From the NCBI RefSeq assembly GCF_025370755.1, contig NZ_JAMXFC010000008.1:62001-126000 (forward strand): a DNA stretch of 64,000 nt, given 5' to 3'. Shown here in pieces: positions 9,288 to 18,325 of this stretch. A program made the position numbers and the translations under genes. The stretch's first letter is position 1, and each line of letters starts with the position of its first letter. This DNA comes from Laspinema sp. D2d. Its GTDB lineage: Bacteria > Cyanobacteriota > Cyanobacteriia > Cyanobacteriales > Laspinemataceae. The notes below the pieces were generated by a model that was not told the DNA's origin, searched no databases, and was given only the letters and a program-made list of their open reading frames with translations.

Positions 9288-9349
9288 GGGAGGGAAAAGA
9301 AACTGGGTTTCTGCTGTCAATTGATTGCCAATTGCCAGCAATTTAGAAA

Positions 9350-9364
9350 AGAAACCCGGTTTCT
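9350..9364. repeat. GAAACCCGGTTTC-type interspersed palindrome
   Basis: AGAAACCCGGTTTCT is a 15-base inverted repeat 63 bases after the asnS stop. A related imperfect copy (GGGTTTCT) lies at 9305, and another member, AGAAACCGGGTTTCT, at 25422-25436. It is probably a small dispersed repeat; it lacks a T-run, so it is unlikely to be an intrinsic terminator. Confidence 0.6.
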
Positions 9365-9385
9365 AACCTATAGTACAACCGGGCA

Positions 9386-11056
9386 TTAGGGATTGGAAAA
9401 GGTATTAATATTACCGCCCCCAATATGGCGACCGGGAACGGAATTGGGGACTGAAAACGGCTGAATCGGTTGAAGGGGTTGCACTCCGGGAGTCTCTCGG
9501 TTGAGATTAAGGCTCGAATTGTCTACTGGAGTAGACTGAACCGAGGGGGGATTTACGGGTTGATTGATCGGTACATTGGTGGCGGGATTGAGGGAGGAGG
9601 GACTGGGTGGCTGGCTGGGTTGATTTAGGGGTAGGGGTTGCGCTCCTGGAGAAACCGGAGGAGAAACCGCAGGAGAGTTGCCTACAGGTTGGTTAGTCGG
9701 AGGCTGATAGATCGAAGAGTTCGGCGTTAAATCCCTGGCAGTTCCGAGGTTGTTTGGTGCTAGGGGAACCGCACTGGGTGCAGTGGGTGCCAAGGGAACT
9801 TGTGTCCCGCGCAATTGTAATAAATACTCATAGGCATTAGTAGGAATGGAATTCGGAGTCAAAGGGGTAGCGGGAAGGGTTTGATAGTTGTTCGGACTGT
9901 TGTAATCCTCAGAGTAATCCACGGTATAGGTGGGGCTGATTTCTCCCGGCAGTCTGGGAGTGATGACTTGGTTGGGATCTCCCGATGGCTGATTCAAAAC
10001 AGACCCTTCAACGGGGTAGGGATTGAGGAGAGTCTCCGGGGTGATATTAGGTATTGGCGTCAGTTGAGGCGAGTTGCCGTAGGGACTGGGGGAACTTAAG
10101 GGCGTGCCGTAAGGGTTATTTGACCCGGGTTGAAGCGGGTTGGCGGAAGGATTGGCCGCATTCTGGGGAGTGCCGTTCGGCGTTGGCGTCCGTTGAGGAG
10201 TGTTCCCCGAGGAATTGGGTGCAGTTTGGGACCCGGAGTTCGCTCGATTTTCTGGGGCGTTGGGGCGATTTTCCCCAGAGTTCCGGCGATTGGATTGTTC
10301 TTGAGGGGTAGATTCTCGCTCTTGACTCCCTTCGGGATTGTCCGGGTTGCGATCGCCATCGGTGGAGTTGTCGGGAGAATACAAGCGATCCATTGCTGAT
10401 TGTAAGGGACTTACCGGCAATCGGGACAGGTCTGGAGTCTCAAAATTATTAACGCTACCGGAATAGATTCCCAAGCGATTCCCGGGAGGTGGCGGGGTCC
10501 CATTGCTATTTTCTGGAGGCGTAGGCACTCCGAGAACGCTTACCTCGGGTAATTCTTCAGAGGTCCCATTAGCCTCATTATTGGATGGGGGTAAAATAGA
10601 GAGTTCTGGCAGTTTGTATAGATCTTCCCCATTTTGATTCGGGTCCTCCACGCCCCCTAAACCCCTGTTAATCGGAGATTGAGCGGGGTTCGATGGCGAT
10701 CGCCTAGATGAAGACCTCCGGTTGGAGTTCCTTGGGGTGGGCAGTGTAAGGGATGGAGGCGGTTGGATCTGCTTCAAATCATTGATCAGCACTGAGGAAC
10801 TATCAATATCTGCGGCGATCGCACTATCTTCCGGGGACATTCCCATCTCCCCCTCCAACTCATTCCCCAGTTCCATCTCCTCATCCTCCTCTAAGCTAAA
10901 CAGATAGAACTGTTCAGGATTTTGGGAAAACTCCCAGATTAACAGGGTTAAGAGTCCCAGAATCAGCACAGAACCCCACACGAAGGGTCGCGTGTAATGT
11001 CTTAACCTGGCTCGGATTTTGCGGATGGCAGGAGAGGTTGAGTTGGGGTGTGACAT
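9386..11056 (-). CDS. Membrane-anchored Pro/Asn/Ser-rich protein, unknown function
   Basis: 556 residues. A basic N-terminus (IRKIRARLRHYTR) precedes one transmembrane helix (about 27-44, WGSVLILGLLTLLIW). A short acidic stretch (EEDEEMELGNELEGEMG) follows, then some 450 residues of low-complexity P/N/S/T/Q-rich sequence. The last ~30 residues are less repetitive and end in VPGRHIGGGNINTFSNP, which looks like a conserved tail. The topology would be type II, with the long disordered part outside. A spacer or cell-envelope-spanning role is possible, but nothing in the sequence shows an activity. HIP1 use and GC content match neighbouring genes, arguing against recent transfer. Confidence 0.7.
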   Translation of the reverse strand: MSHPNSTSPAIRKIRARLRHYTRPFVWGSVLILGLLTLLIWEFSQNPEQFYLFSLEEDEEMELGNELEGEMGMSPEDSAIAADIDSSSVLINDLKQIQPPPSLTLPTPRNSNRRSSSRRSPSNPAQSPINRGLGGVEDPNQNGEDLYKLPELSILPPSNNEANGTSEELPEVSVLGVPTPPENSNGTPPPPGNRLGIYSGSVNNFETPDLSRLPVSPLQSAMDRLYSPDNSTDGDRNPDNPEGSQERESTPQEQSNRRNSGENRPNAPENRANSGSQTAPNSSGNTPQRTPTPNGTPQNAANPSANPLQPGSNNPYGTPLSSPSPYGNSPQLTPIPNITPETLLNPYPVEGSVLNQPSGDPNQVITPRLPGEISPTYTVDYSEDYNSPNNYQTLPATPLTPNSIPTNAYEYLLQLRGTQVPLAPTAPSAVPLAPNNLGTARDLTPNSSIYQPPTNQPVGNSPAVSPPVSPGAQPLPLNQPSQPPSPSSLNPATNVPINQPVNPPSVQSTPVDNSSLNLNRETPGVQPLQPIQPFSVPNSVPGRHIGGGNINTFSNP

Positions 11057-11457
11057 AGCTTTTAATCCCGAGCTAATTGATCTAGGTAGAGGGATGAACT
11101 GATTTAATGTTGCTGATTATAGAATAATCGCACTTTAGAACCCAGGTAATCAGTTCCGGATAAACTTTTTATAAAGATTGTCTACTATGTATTATAGTCC
11201 TTCAATGGATTGATGGGTCCTTATTTATAAGGGTCATCAGGATTATTAATTTTTAGATTCAGCATTCTTATAGGACTCCTGAATCTATTCTGTTCTGGCT
11301 ATAACCCTGAGAGCCTTGAGCGTGGGTTTGCTTAATCTGTAGGTTAGCACCCATATTTAGCTCGTTAGTTTGGTTATAAATCATTTAGGATGGCGATCGC
11401 CTCAGAGCCACTGCGATCGCCGTGGCTCTGTAAAATCGGGCTACCATCAACCGTAGT
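11057..11457. other. Intergenic region downstream of lptF/G
   Basis: It separates the lptF/G stop from the start of the Pro-rich protein gene, both on the minus strand. It holds the hairpin at 11403-11430 and weak AT-rich inverted repeats around 11200-11240. It probably carries the promoter of the 9386-11056 gene. No coding potential was seen. Confidence 0.5.
11403..11430 (-). terminator. Hairpin after lptF/G, possible terminator
   Basis: CAGAGCCAC and GTGGCTCTG form a perfect 9-bp stem around a HIP1-containing 10-base loop, 28 bases past the lptF/G stop on the minus strand. No clear U-run follows, so termination activity is uncertain. Confidence 0.4.
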
Positions 11458-12633
11458 TTATCGTGAAGCCCGCACTAATAAAAATACGCTTATCACTAAC
11501 CCCAGGGCTATGGGCAACCAGGCTGCCATAAAGGGAGAGAGAATCGCCAATTGACCCAGAGCATTAGCAAGAAACGCCGTTAAATAGTAGCCAAAAATGA
11601 TAATAATGCTAATCCCAAAACTGGTCGCTTTACTGGCACGACGGGGGCCGAGTCCCAAGGTAGCCCCGACTAAACCAAACAAAACACAGACAAAGGGCAA
11701 TGCATATTTTTGTTGAATCCGCACCTCTAATTCCCGAATATTTTTTTCACTCCCTCCAAACCGAATAATTTCGAGTCGTTCTTTAGCTTGGGCGATGCTC
11801 ATTTCCCCATAATCTCGCCCCCGGGAGGCTAAATCTAACGGAGTGCGAGGCAGTTTAAGTTCTTGATGTTCAAACCGGACAATATTCCGATAAGAGCCAT
11901 CGGGTGCGATTAAATAAACCGTACCATTAAAAAAATCCCAGGTATTTTCTTTGGGATTCCAAATGGCCGATTCTGCTGAAACGATTTGGTTTAAGCCTAC
12001 CTGGGAACGGTCCAAAATGGTTAAGGTTTTCATCCGTTCACCATCGAACTCTTCCGCATAAAATAGGCGTTTCATCACCGTAACTCGGTCCCCATCCTCT
12101 TCGGTTACCCGGTCAAATTCTGTATAAATAATATTCCGGTCTTGAAAAGAAGGTCTATCTTGATTGAGTGCCCGCTGTAAGGTAACGGTTGCCTCGTAGT
12201 TGGCTGCTGGAACAATCAGTTCATTAAAAGCAAAGGTCAATCCAGTCACGCAAAAGCTCAGGGCGATCGCCGGGACAACTAATCGATAAACACTCACCCC
12301 ACAACTGCGTAAAGCGACGATTTCGCTATCGGCAGACATCCGGGAATACCCCATTAAGGTAGCGAGTAATACGGACATGGGAAAGGCTAGAACGATGAAA
12401 TCCGGGAGTTTTAAGAAGAAAACTTGCAGCGCAATTTCTATGGGTAAGCCTCTTTCCGTAACGCGCCGCACGAGGTCAAATAAGGTCCCGATCGCCACCC
12501 CTACGGAAGAAAACGAGCCGACTCCAAAGAGAAACGGCCCGATTAATTCAAGGGCGATATAGCGATCCATCACCGAGCCTCGCAACAGCCACCAACTGAA
12601 GGATTGAAACGATTTTAATGAATTCGAGATCAT
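11458..12633 (-). CDS. lptF: LptF/LptG-family permease (YjgP/YjgQ)
   Basis: 391 residues. The transmembrane half of the ABC transporter that extracts lipopolysaccharide from the inner membrane. The family pattern is visible. Residues 22-130 hold helices 1-3, with DRYIALELIGPFLFG at the start and the LPS-contact region SADSEIVALRSCGVSV. A periplasmic beta-jellyroll follows at about 150-300 (FDRVTEEDGDRVTVMKR), and three C-terminal helices span about 310-390. Single-gene cyanobacterial forms cannot be assigned to LptF or LptG with certainty. Translation could begin at M22 (VMDRYIAL), nearer the usual family start. It follows lptA and lptB in the same direction, so the cluster supplies ATPase, permease and periplasmic bridge. 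Confidence 0.9.
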   Translation of the reverse strand: MISNSLKSFQSFSWWLLRGSVMDRYIALELIGPFLFGVGSFSSVGVAIGTLFDLVRRVTERGLPIEIALQVFFLKLPDFIVLAFPMSVLLATLMGYSRMSADSEIVALRSCGVSVYRLVVPAIALSFCVTGLTFAFNELIVPAANYEATVTLQRALNQDRPSFQDRNIIYTEFDRVTEEDGDRVTVMKRLFYAEEFDGERMKTLTILDRSQVGLNQIVSAESAIWNPKENTWDFFNGTVYLIAPDGSYRNIVRFEHQELKLPRTPLDLASRGRDYGEMSIAQAKERLEIIRFGGSEKNIRELEVRIQQKYALPFVCVLFGLVGATLGLGPRRASKATSFGISIIIIFGYYLTAFLANALGQLAILSPFMAAWLPIALGLVISVFLLVRASR

Positions 12634-12846
12634 GGGAAGTGTGAGGAGGAGTTGATGCGATGGCAGTTTTTAGCAGTCCGGAGGAAGGACTGCATGAACC
12701 CTGAATCTGGTTATTCAAACGAGGGACTAATCCCTATTTTCTACTAAATTTTCAAGATTTACAGACTGCTATTTTTTGAATGAATTCCAGTTAGAAAAGC
12801 AATTTTTAAAGAAAAAAAGGTAAATTTAACCGAGATTGAGCTAATT

Positions 12847-13578
12847 TTAAGATAGCGTAAAATTCTCCCCTAAATAATATTGTCGGACCAGGGGATTGGT
12901 AGAGAGTTCCTCCGGGGTGCCAAATGCCAGAATTTGTCCATCCCGCATGATGTAGGCGCGATCGGTGATGGCGAGGGTTTCGCGGACATTATGATCGGTA
13001 ATCAGAATCCCCATGTCGCGATCGCGAAGTTTGGCGACGATTTGCTGCATTTCCGACACGGCGATCGGATCAACCCCCGCAAAGGGTTCATCTAACAGCA
13101 AAAATGTAGGACCCTCGCCCCGTACAGCTAAGGCCCTCGCCATTTCCGTCCTTCGTCGTTCTCCCCCGGAGACATTTTTGCCCTTTGTCTGGGCGACAAC
13201 TTGTAGACGGAATTCTCGCAGCAGCGTATTGAGACGCTGCTGCCACTGCCAAGGTGGGACTTTAGTTTGTTCTAAAACCAGCAAAATGTTATCTTGAACC
13301 GTCAGATTCCGAAAAATGCTCGGTTCTTGAGCCAGATAGCCAATTCCCAACCTAGCGCGGTCTTGGATGGATAAAGGGGTAATATCTACGTTATCGAGCC
13401 AAATTTTCCCTTGGGTGGGTTTTTCGAGTCCCGTCACCATATAAAAGGTGGTGGTTTTTCCCGCACCATTAGGACCAAGCAACCCGACAATTTCCCCTTG
13501 GGAAACCGAAAGGCTCACCCGGTTAACAACGGCACGCTTGCCGTAGGATTTGTGAACATTCTCCAACCATATTTTCAC
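12847..13578 (-). CDS. lptB: LPS export ABC transporter ATP-binding protein
   Basis: 243 residues, the ATPase of the LptBFG transporter. Walker A is GPNGAGKTT (35-43), the Q-loop is Q84 in LAQEPSIFR, the ABC signature VSGGE (136-140), Walker B FLLLDEP (159-165) with E164, and the switch H196 in ITDHNVRETL. The stretch FAGVDPIAV after Walker B and the signature-region sequence are characteristic of LptB rather than amino-acid LivF/LivG. It lies between lptA and lptF/G on the minus strand, with a 213-base gap to lptF/G that may hold a secondary promoter. Confidence 0.94.
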   Translation of the reverse strand: MKIWLENVHKSYGKRAVVNRVSLSVSQGEIVGLLGPNGAGKTTTFYMVTGLEKPTQGKIWLDNVDITPLSIQDRARLGIGYLAQEPSIFRNLTVQDNILLVLEQTKVPPWQWQQRLNTLLREFRLQVVAQTKGKNVSGGERRRTEMARALAVRGEGPTFLLLDEPFAGVDPIAVSEMQQIVAKLRDRDMGILITDHNVRETLAITDRAYIMRDGQILAFGTPEELSTNPLVRQYYLGENFTLS

Positions 13579-13726
13579 TCGGGACCATCCTCTTAGGACT
13601 AAGGGCTAATGTCTACAAACGGAGCAATTTTTTCCCCGATTGGAGAGAAGGAGTTACCGATGGGGCGATCGCCCCCAACCACTCCTTCTTAACCATTTTT
13701 AAGCATTCAGGCGTCCATTGTCTCCC

Positions 13727-14239
13727 TTAGAGTCCAGGAGCGGTCCCATCCGGTAGGAAATAAATCGACTCCACTTGTTTGTTGTCTTCCGGAAGGGCAA
13801 TAAATCGGCCCTCATCCAAAAGATAGGTAATCGTTTCCCCCCGAATGCTGTTGTTATCTTGGATCACATAAGCATTCCCACTGAGCACGATGCGTTGCTC
13901 TCGGCTAAAAAATTGGGCTTGGGCTGCGGTCCCTTGCATATTTCTCGCAGGATAGTTGATACGGACATTGCCGCGTGCCGTGATAATCCCGGTTCTGGAG
14001 TCAGATTCTTGCATATCCGATCGCACTCGCAAGGCACGGTTGTCCTGCGCCGCATTCGGAGTTTGGGGATAACTCGGCATGGCAACAACGCTCGACAAGG
14101 CGACTGGCATCATCAATGCCAACCCGAGGCGAAGCAATAAATGTGAGGAACTTAAGCGGACAGAGGGCATCATAGCTGAGTTCACTGGTATAGGCATGAT
14201 AAGCACATTCGCAAGAGGATGCAGATGGAGTTCTGCCAT
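13727..14239 (-). CDS. lptA: LptA/OstA-like LPS transport periplasmic protein
   Basis: Up to 170 residues. After a signal peptide (hydrophobic HLLLRLGLALMMPVALSSVVA) come the OstA-type beta repeats: ALRVRSDMQESDSRTGIITA, GNVRINYPARNMQGTAAQAQ, RIVLSGNAYVIQDN and SIRGETITYLLDEGRFIA. These match the beta-jellyroll that relays LPS from LptC to LptD. The frame is open to 14239, but internal ATGs at 14173 or 14170 give a more typical signal peptide and may be the real start. It precedes lptB by 148 bases, consistent with an lptA-lptB arrangement. Confidence 0.85.
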   Translation of the reverse strand: MAELHLHPLANVLIMPIPVNSAMMPSVRLSSSHLLLRLGLALMMPVALSSVVAMPSYPQTPNAAQDNRALRVRSDMQESDSRTGIITARGNVRINYPARNMQGTAAQAQFFSREQRIVLSGNAYVIQDNNSIRGETITYLLDEGRFIALPEDNKQVESIYFLPDGTAPGL

Positions 14240-14744
14240 CTTCTATTGGTAGTCTAGCCAATCCTACCAATCCGTAATCCGGATCGCGTCCGAGGGCAAC
14301 TTCTGTAGCCTCCGTTCTGCTTGATGTTTGACGGTTTCCAGTCTTCCGAAGTTTCGGAAGCCTTGACTAGGACAAGATTTTACCAAACTTTATCTCCCTC
14401 TGGATTAAGGGCCAGAGGCTTTCTCTCTTTTTAGCTATTGTGACCCCTTTTGGACACCCAGGGGGCAGCTTTTTCAGGCCCTGGCTTACAACATCTATCT
14501 TTAGGGGGATTTCCTCCTATCCTTACAGACAAATAAATTAGGTGCTTTAGAGGGAAAATTCAGGCTTACTTTTATAGCCTCATCCCTCCTAGGCTGACCT
14601 TTTTCCCTTCCCAGTCATTGCCTCCGCGTCATCTTTCCGGATTTCAAATTCAGGATTTGAAAACTTTATAATTTTCTTAATTTTCTATTGGGCTACTTTC
14701 ATTTAATGTATTTAAAAAGTTTGAAAATTTAAGTATTATCCCCG

Positions 14745-14767
14745 ATCAAAAATTTCAAATTTTTGAT
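14745..14767. repeat. Perfect AT-rich palindrome, possible operator
   Basis: ATCAAAAATTT and AAATTTTTGAT form 11-bp perfect arms around a single C. It has no adjacent T-run and lies about 500 bases from either flanking gene. It could be a binding site for a dimeric regulator or a site of DNA bending. Confidence 0.5.
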
Positions 14768-15265
14768 TATCCTAATCACAGGATCACCGAAAATTCCTTA
14801 ACGCTTATTATTTACCGCACCCAGATTGAGCTAATTTTTATAAAATTTTTAATAAATGTTTCCTAGTTTCCCGTGAATTGGCTCACCATAAGGGACAAAA
14901 TTCTAAAATTTTACCGTCACCCTTAAACATGAAAAAATCTAAGAGAGCTAAAATCTAATTTTGGCTCAGTAAAACTTTATTTATGGTAAAAAGCAAGTTT
15001 TATTGCTACAGATAGATTGAAATTTTACCTTGTTTTTTGAGCAAACCTCCCCCTGTAAACTCATCTTTATTTTTTGAATTTAGGTTAATTCCTTCATGAG
15101 GTTTGCCGGAAAATTATTTCGGCTTTTGAAAAGTGAACTATTAAAAATGTAACTGCTAGAAAGTAGAGGCTTCCAAAATTACCAGATTTATCCAGCTATT
15201 GCCTAAAATTTAGCTGGGGAATAGGGTATTGGCAAACCTTGAATAGCAGTCATTCAAGTTCAACT

Positions 15266-15271
15266 GGAGGA
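15266..15271 (+). promoter_or_regulatory. Shine-Dalgarno site that decides the RTX gene start
   Basis: GGAGGA lies six bases before a TTG at 15278. The frame is open upstream to a TTG at 15239, which lacks such a site, so the downstream TTG is the better start. Confidence 0.6.
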
Positions 15272-15277
15272 ATTCCC

Positions 15278-17749
15278 TTGGAAGGAACTTTAGACTTAAA
15301 TGCCTTTACCGTCCTGGTCGATGAGACGGACTATTTAACAGCTTATCCCGATGTTAGAATAGCCGTAGAGACGGGGATATTTACCTCGGGATTAGAACAT
15401 TTTCAACGCCACGGAAAACCGGAAGGCCGTCAACCGATCGCCGGATACAATACCGCTTACTTTTTAACGGACAATGCTGAGGTAGTTGTGGCGACAAATC
15501 AAGCGGATTTTATCCTAGCACTCGATGGAGGCGATCGCGTTTTTGGATTAGAAGGAAATGATTTTATTAATGGCAATCAGGGAGATGACTTCATCAATGG
15601 GAACCAAGGCAATGATACCCTTCATGGGGGACAAGGGAATGATGTCTTGCGAGGGGGTCAGGGAAATGACCTCCTATGGGGAGACTTAGGAGATGATACC
15701 CTTTATGGGGATTTGGGTGCGGATACCTTAACGGGTGGCAGTGGCAATAATGTCTTTGCGATCGCCAGGAGAGACGATGTACCCGGTTTTCGGTCCACTG
15801 GTAGCGCCAACTTACCAGAAGCGGACTGGATTATAGATTTTAAAAACAATCTTGATCGCATTTACCTAGACGGTGGACTGGCATTTGAAGACCTGTATAT
15901 TTTTCAAGGAACAGGTGCTTATTCTAGTCATACTATCATTCAAGATAGAATCACCGCTGACTATTTAGCAATCTTAAATGGGGTCGATTTCGCCACCGTT
16001 GATCGGAATAATTTTATTTCCCTTTCTCCCCCCTCTTCTTCTGATCCAAAAATTGTATTTGCACCCACGCCAAACCTAGGAATATCTAATCCCGAACCCA
16101 CACCCACACCGGAACCCACACCAGACCCCATCTTAGAACCAACTCCGGAACCCGAACTCACACCAGGCGCGGTGGGATTGAATGCACCGATCTTTACCGT
16201 AAAAGAAGATGGAACAGCGATCGCCTCTGTCACCGTTGTTCGGACTGATGGCAGCGATGGCGCAATTAGTGCCGATTTATTCCTTACCGATGACACCGCA
16301 ACTGCACCCGCCGATTACATTAATGAAACACTTACAATCACCTTTGGCGCGGGAGATACTACCCCTAAAACTGTACTCATTCCCATCATCAATGATAGCG
16401 AAGTAGAATCCACAGAAACCCTTAATTTATCTCTCGGCAATCTCTCCGGTGGTGCAGTATTGGGGACTCAAAATACTGCCATTTTGGAAATTCTGGACAA
16501 TGATAATCTCAATAATTTAGAACTCACCCTGGCAACCTATCTCGGAGGTGGGGGAAATGACGAAGGGAATGCTGTAGCGATTTCTCCCCTTGATCGCGCC
16601 ATTACTGTTGCGGGTAATTTAAATGGAACGGCGCAACTCCTACGATTTTCCGATCGCGGTGATACCCTGCTGTCGGAAACAGATTTAGGCGGGATTGTCA
16701 AGGATTTAGATATCGATCGCAACAGTGGAGAAATCGTCACTGGCGGCGATTTTGGGATTAAAGTATTTGATAGTACCGGGACTAATCTTCTCTGGTCCCA
16801 ACCGGGAACAGTGGATCGGGTAGCGATCGCTAATAATGGTGCGATCGCCGCCTTAAACATCGCCACGGATACTGTCACCCTCTGGAGTGAGACAGGCACT
16901 CCCCTCGCCTCCACTACCTTGACTGGCACCGATATTCGTCCCTCAGATATTGCCATTAATCCCCTGAATAATCAAGTGTATGTCACCGGATTCAATCAAG
17001 TTTCTTCTGACTTACAAACTCCCTTAATCCGAGGATTTGATAGCAACTTAAATCTACTTTGGAATACCTGGGATTACAGTGCCACTGAAGTCACTTCTCA
17101 AAATTTAGGCGCAGATACTCGGGGAGAACGCCTCACCATTGCCGATGATGGCACTCTTTATTTCCTGGGAAAAACTGATGGAGGAAATAACGTGTTTACG
17201 CGGGATGGCAATACCATTACCACAACCCTGGGTAGTCGGTTAATTCAGCAGGATGAATATAATAATTTATCCGGCGCTGGCAGTGGTTCATTTACATTTT
17301 TTGCGAAAATTGATAGCAATACGGGTATGATCGACCGGGGTCAATTTATCGCCACTCGCCTGAGTAATGGCAATGCCAATAGTTTCAACCCTAATTCTAT
17401 CGCCGTCGATGAATCAGGGACTGTTTACATCGGTGGTGCTGCTGCTGCCTCTATCCAAAACCGGAATTTAAAAACCATTAATGGGGAATCTGTGGGGAAT
17501 TATACCCTCGGTGAAATGGCAGTATTAGCAGTCTCCGCAGATTTTACCACCCGCCAATTCTGGACTCCCTTAACTCAATCCGGTGATCTGGATGGGTCAT
17601 CGGGAACGGTCAATTCTTTTGCCGTGGCAGGCGATCGCGCAGTGATTTTCGGAACGGTTAATAATCCCGGAGTTGCCACCACTTCCAATGCCATCAATCC
17701 CAATCCATTAGGGGGAACTGATGCCTATTTAGCAACTTGGGTAATCTAA
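15278..17749 (+). CDS. Secreted RTX/Calx-beta protein with C-terminal propeller-like repeats
   Basis: 823 residues from TTG 15278 (836 if TTG 15239 is used). The N-terminal ~55 residues (YLTAYPDVRIAVETGIFTSG, LEHFQRHGKPEGR) are a module seen at the front of cyanobacterial calcium-binding proteins. Seven or so RTX nonapeptides follow (GNQGNDTLHGGQGNDVLRGG and similar), which bind Ca2+ and serve type I secretion. Then come a linker of repeated PEPTP units, a Calx-beta domain (FTVKEDGTAIASVTVVRTDG to ILEILDND) and about 400 residues of beta-propeller-like repeats with VYVTGF and LYFLGK strands. There is no Sec signal peptide, as expected for type I export, but no type I transporter is adjacent. 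A role in surface or matrix interactions is inferred. Confidence 0.85.
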   Translation: MEGTLDLNAFTVLVDETDYLTAYPDVRIAVETGIFTSGLEHFQRHGKPEGRQPIAGYNTAYFLTDNAEVVVATNQADFILALDGGDRVFGLEGNDFINGNQGDDFINGNQGNDTLHGGQGNDVLRGGQGNDLLWGDLGDDTLYGDLGADTLTGGSGNNVFAIARRDDVPGFRSTGSANLPEADWIIDFKNNLDRIYLDGGLAFEDLYIFQGTGAYSSHTIIQDRITADYLAILNGVDFATVDRNNFISLSPPSSSDPKIVFAPTPNLGISNPEPTPTPEPTPDPILEPTPEPELTPGAVGLNAPIFTVKEDGTAIASVTVVRTDGSDGAISADLFLTDDTATAPADYINETLTITFGAGDTTPKTVLIPIINDSEVESTETLNLSLGNLSGGAVLGTQNTAILEILDNDNLNNLELTLATYLGGGGNDEGNAVAISPLDRAITVAGNLNGTAQLLRFSDRGDTLLSETDLGGIVKDLDIDRNSGEIVTGGDFGIKVFDSTGTNLLWSQPGTVDRVAIANNGAIAALNIATDTVTLWSETGTPLASTTLTGTDIRPSDIAINPLNNQVYVTGFNQVSSDLQTPLIRGFDSNLNLLWNTWDYSATEVTSQNLGADTRGERLTIADDGTLYFLGKTDGGNNVFTRDGNTITTTLGSRLIQQDEYNNLSGAGSGSFTFFAKIDSNTGMIDRGQFIATRLSNGNANSFNPNSIAVDESGTVYIGGAAAASIQNRNLKTINGESVGNYTLGEMAVLAVSADFTTRQFWTPLTQSGDLDGSSGTVNSFAVAGDRAVIFGTVNNPGVATTSNAINPNPLGGTDAYLATWVI

Positions 17750-17784
17750 ATAATTCCCCAATCTTTCAAAAACGAGCAAAGTAG

Positions 17785-17812
17785 GGACAAGGCAATATCT
17801 TGTCCTTTTTTT
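17785..17812 (+). terminator. Rho-independent terminator of the RTX gene
   Basis: GGACAAG, a 7-base loop and CTTGTCC are followed by seven T residues, 36 bases past the stop codon. It is a well-formed intrinsic terminator. Confidence 0.88.
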
Positions 17813-17869
17813 ATCCCCTAAATCCGGTCAATAGGACAAGAAACCGAATGTCTTGAGGAATTTTTTAAT

Positions 17870-18325
17870 TCATTCAAACTTGTTATAGACCACTTTCACA
17901 ATTTGAGGGACTTTCAATCCGGCTATTTCATCAGTTGGTTCGAGTCGATCCGAACTCAATAACTGTTGCGCAAACTCTGCCACATTATCAGGCCCTGACT
18001 CCTGCAAAGCTCGTAAAATTTTTTGACTTTCTCTGAGTAATTTTTCGACATTTATATTATAATATTCAGGAGAATAATACCCTAATCGACTCATTCCTTC
18101 GCCCAATAAAATGGCCGCACCTCGCCAGTTGAGATTTCCTAAATGATAAAGGGATACGGCAATCTGTAGCACCCCTTGATAAAACTTTTTGTCTGGTTCT
18201 ACTGCATCCATCCATAAAGCTTCTAAGGTGTCGTGGCAGGCATAAAAATCTTGAGCATTAAACTGCTCTACCGCTTGCCAAAATTCTTCAGGAATCTCTT
18301 CTGTCATCGTATTTAATTCTATCAC
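17870..18325 (-). CDS. DUF309 domain protein
   Basis: 151 residues from GTG 18325, or 145 from ATG 18307, which may be the true start. The family core FYACHDTLEALWMDAVEP, then FYQGVLQIAVSLYHL and RGAAILLGEG, is intact. It includes the conserved His/Asp/Glu (CHDTLEALW) and the second His in SLYHL, which look like a metal site. DUF309 proteins are small helical proteins of unknown function, widespread in cyanobacteria and plastids. The C-terminal part (LKVPQIVKVVYNKFE) is also typical. The gene is convergent with the RTX gene, whose terminator lies between them. Confidence 0.85.
   Translation of the reverse strand: MIELNTMTEEIPEEFWQAVEQFNAQDFYACHDTLEALWMDAVEPDKKFYQGVLQIAVSLYHLGNLNWRGAAILLGEGMSRLGYYSPEYYNINVEKLLRESQKILRALQESGPDNVAEFAQQLLSSDRLEPTDEIAGLKVPQIVKVVYNKFE

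Larger units (their letters stand above)
14240..15277. other. AT-rich intergenic region, ~1 kb
   Basis: A long AT-rich stretch between lptA (minus) and the RTX gene (plus), so it holds two divergent promoters. It contains the perfect 23-base inverted repeat at 14745-14767, A/T-tracts, and very few HIP1 sites compared with the rest of the window. No reading frame looked coding. Confidence 0.5.
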
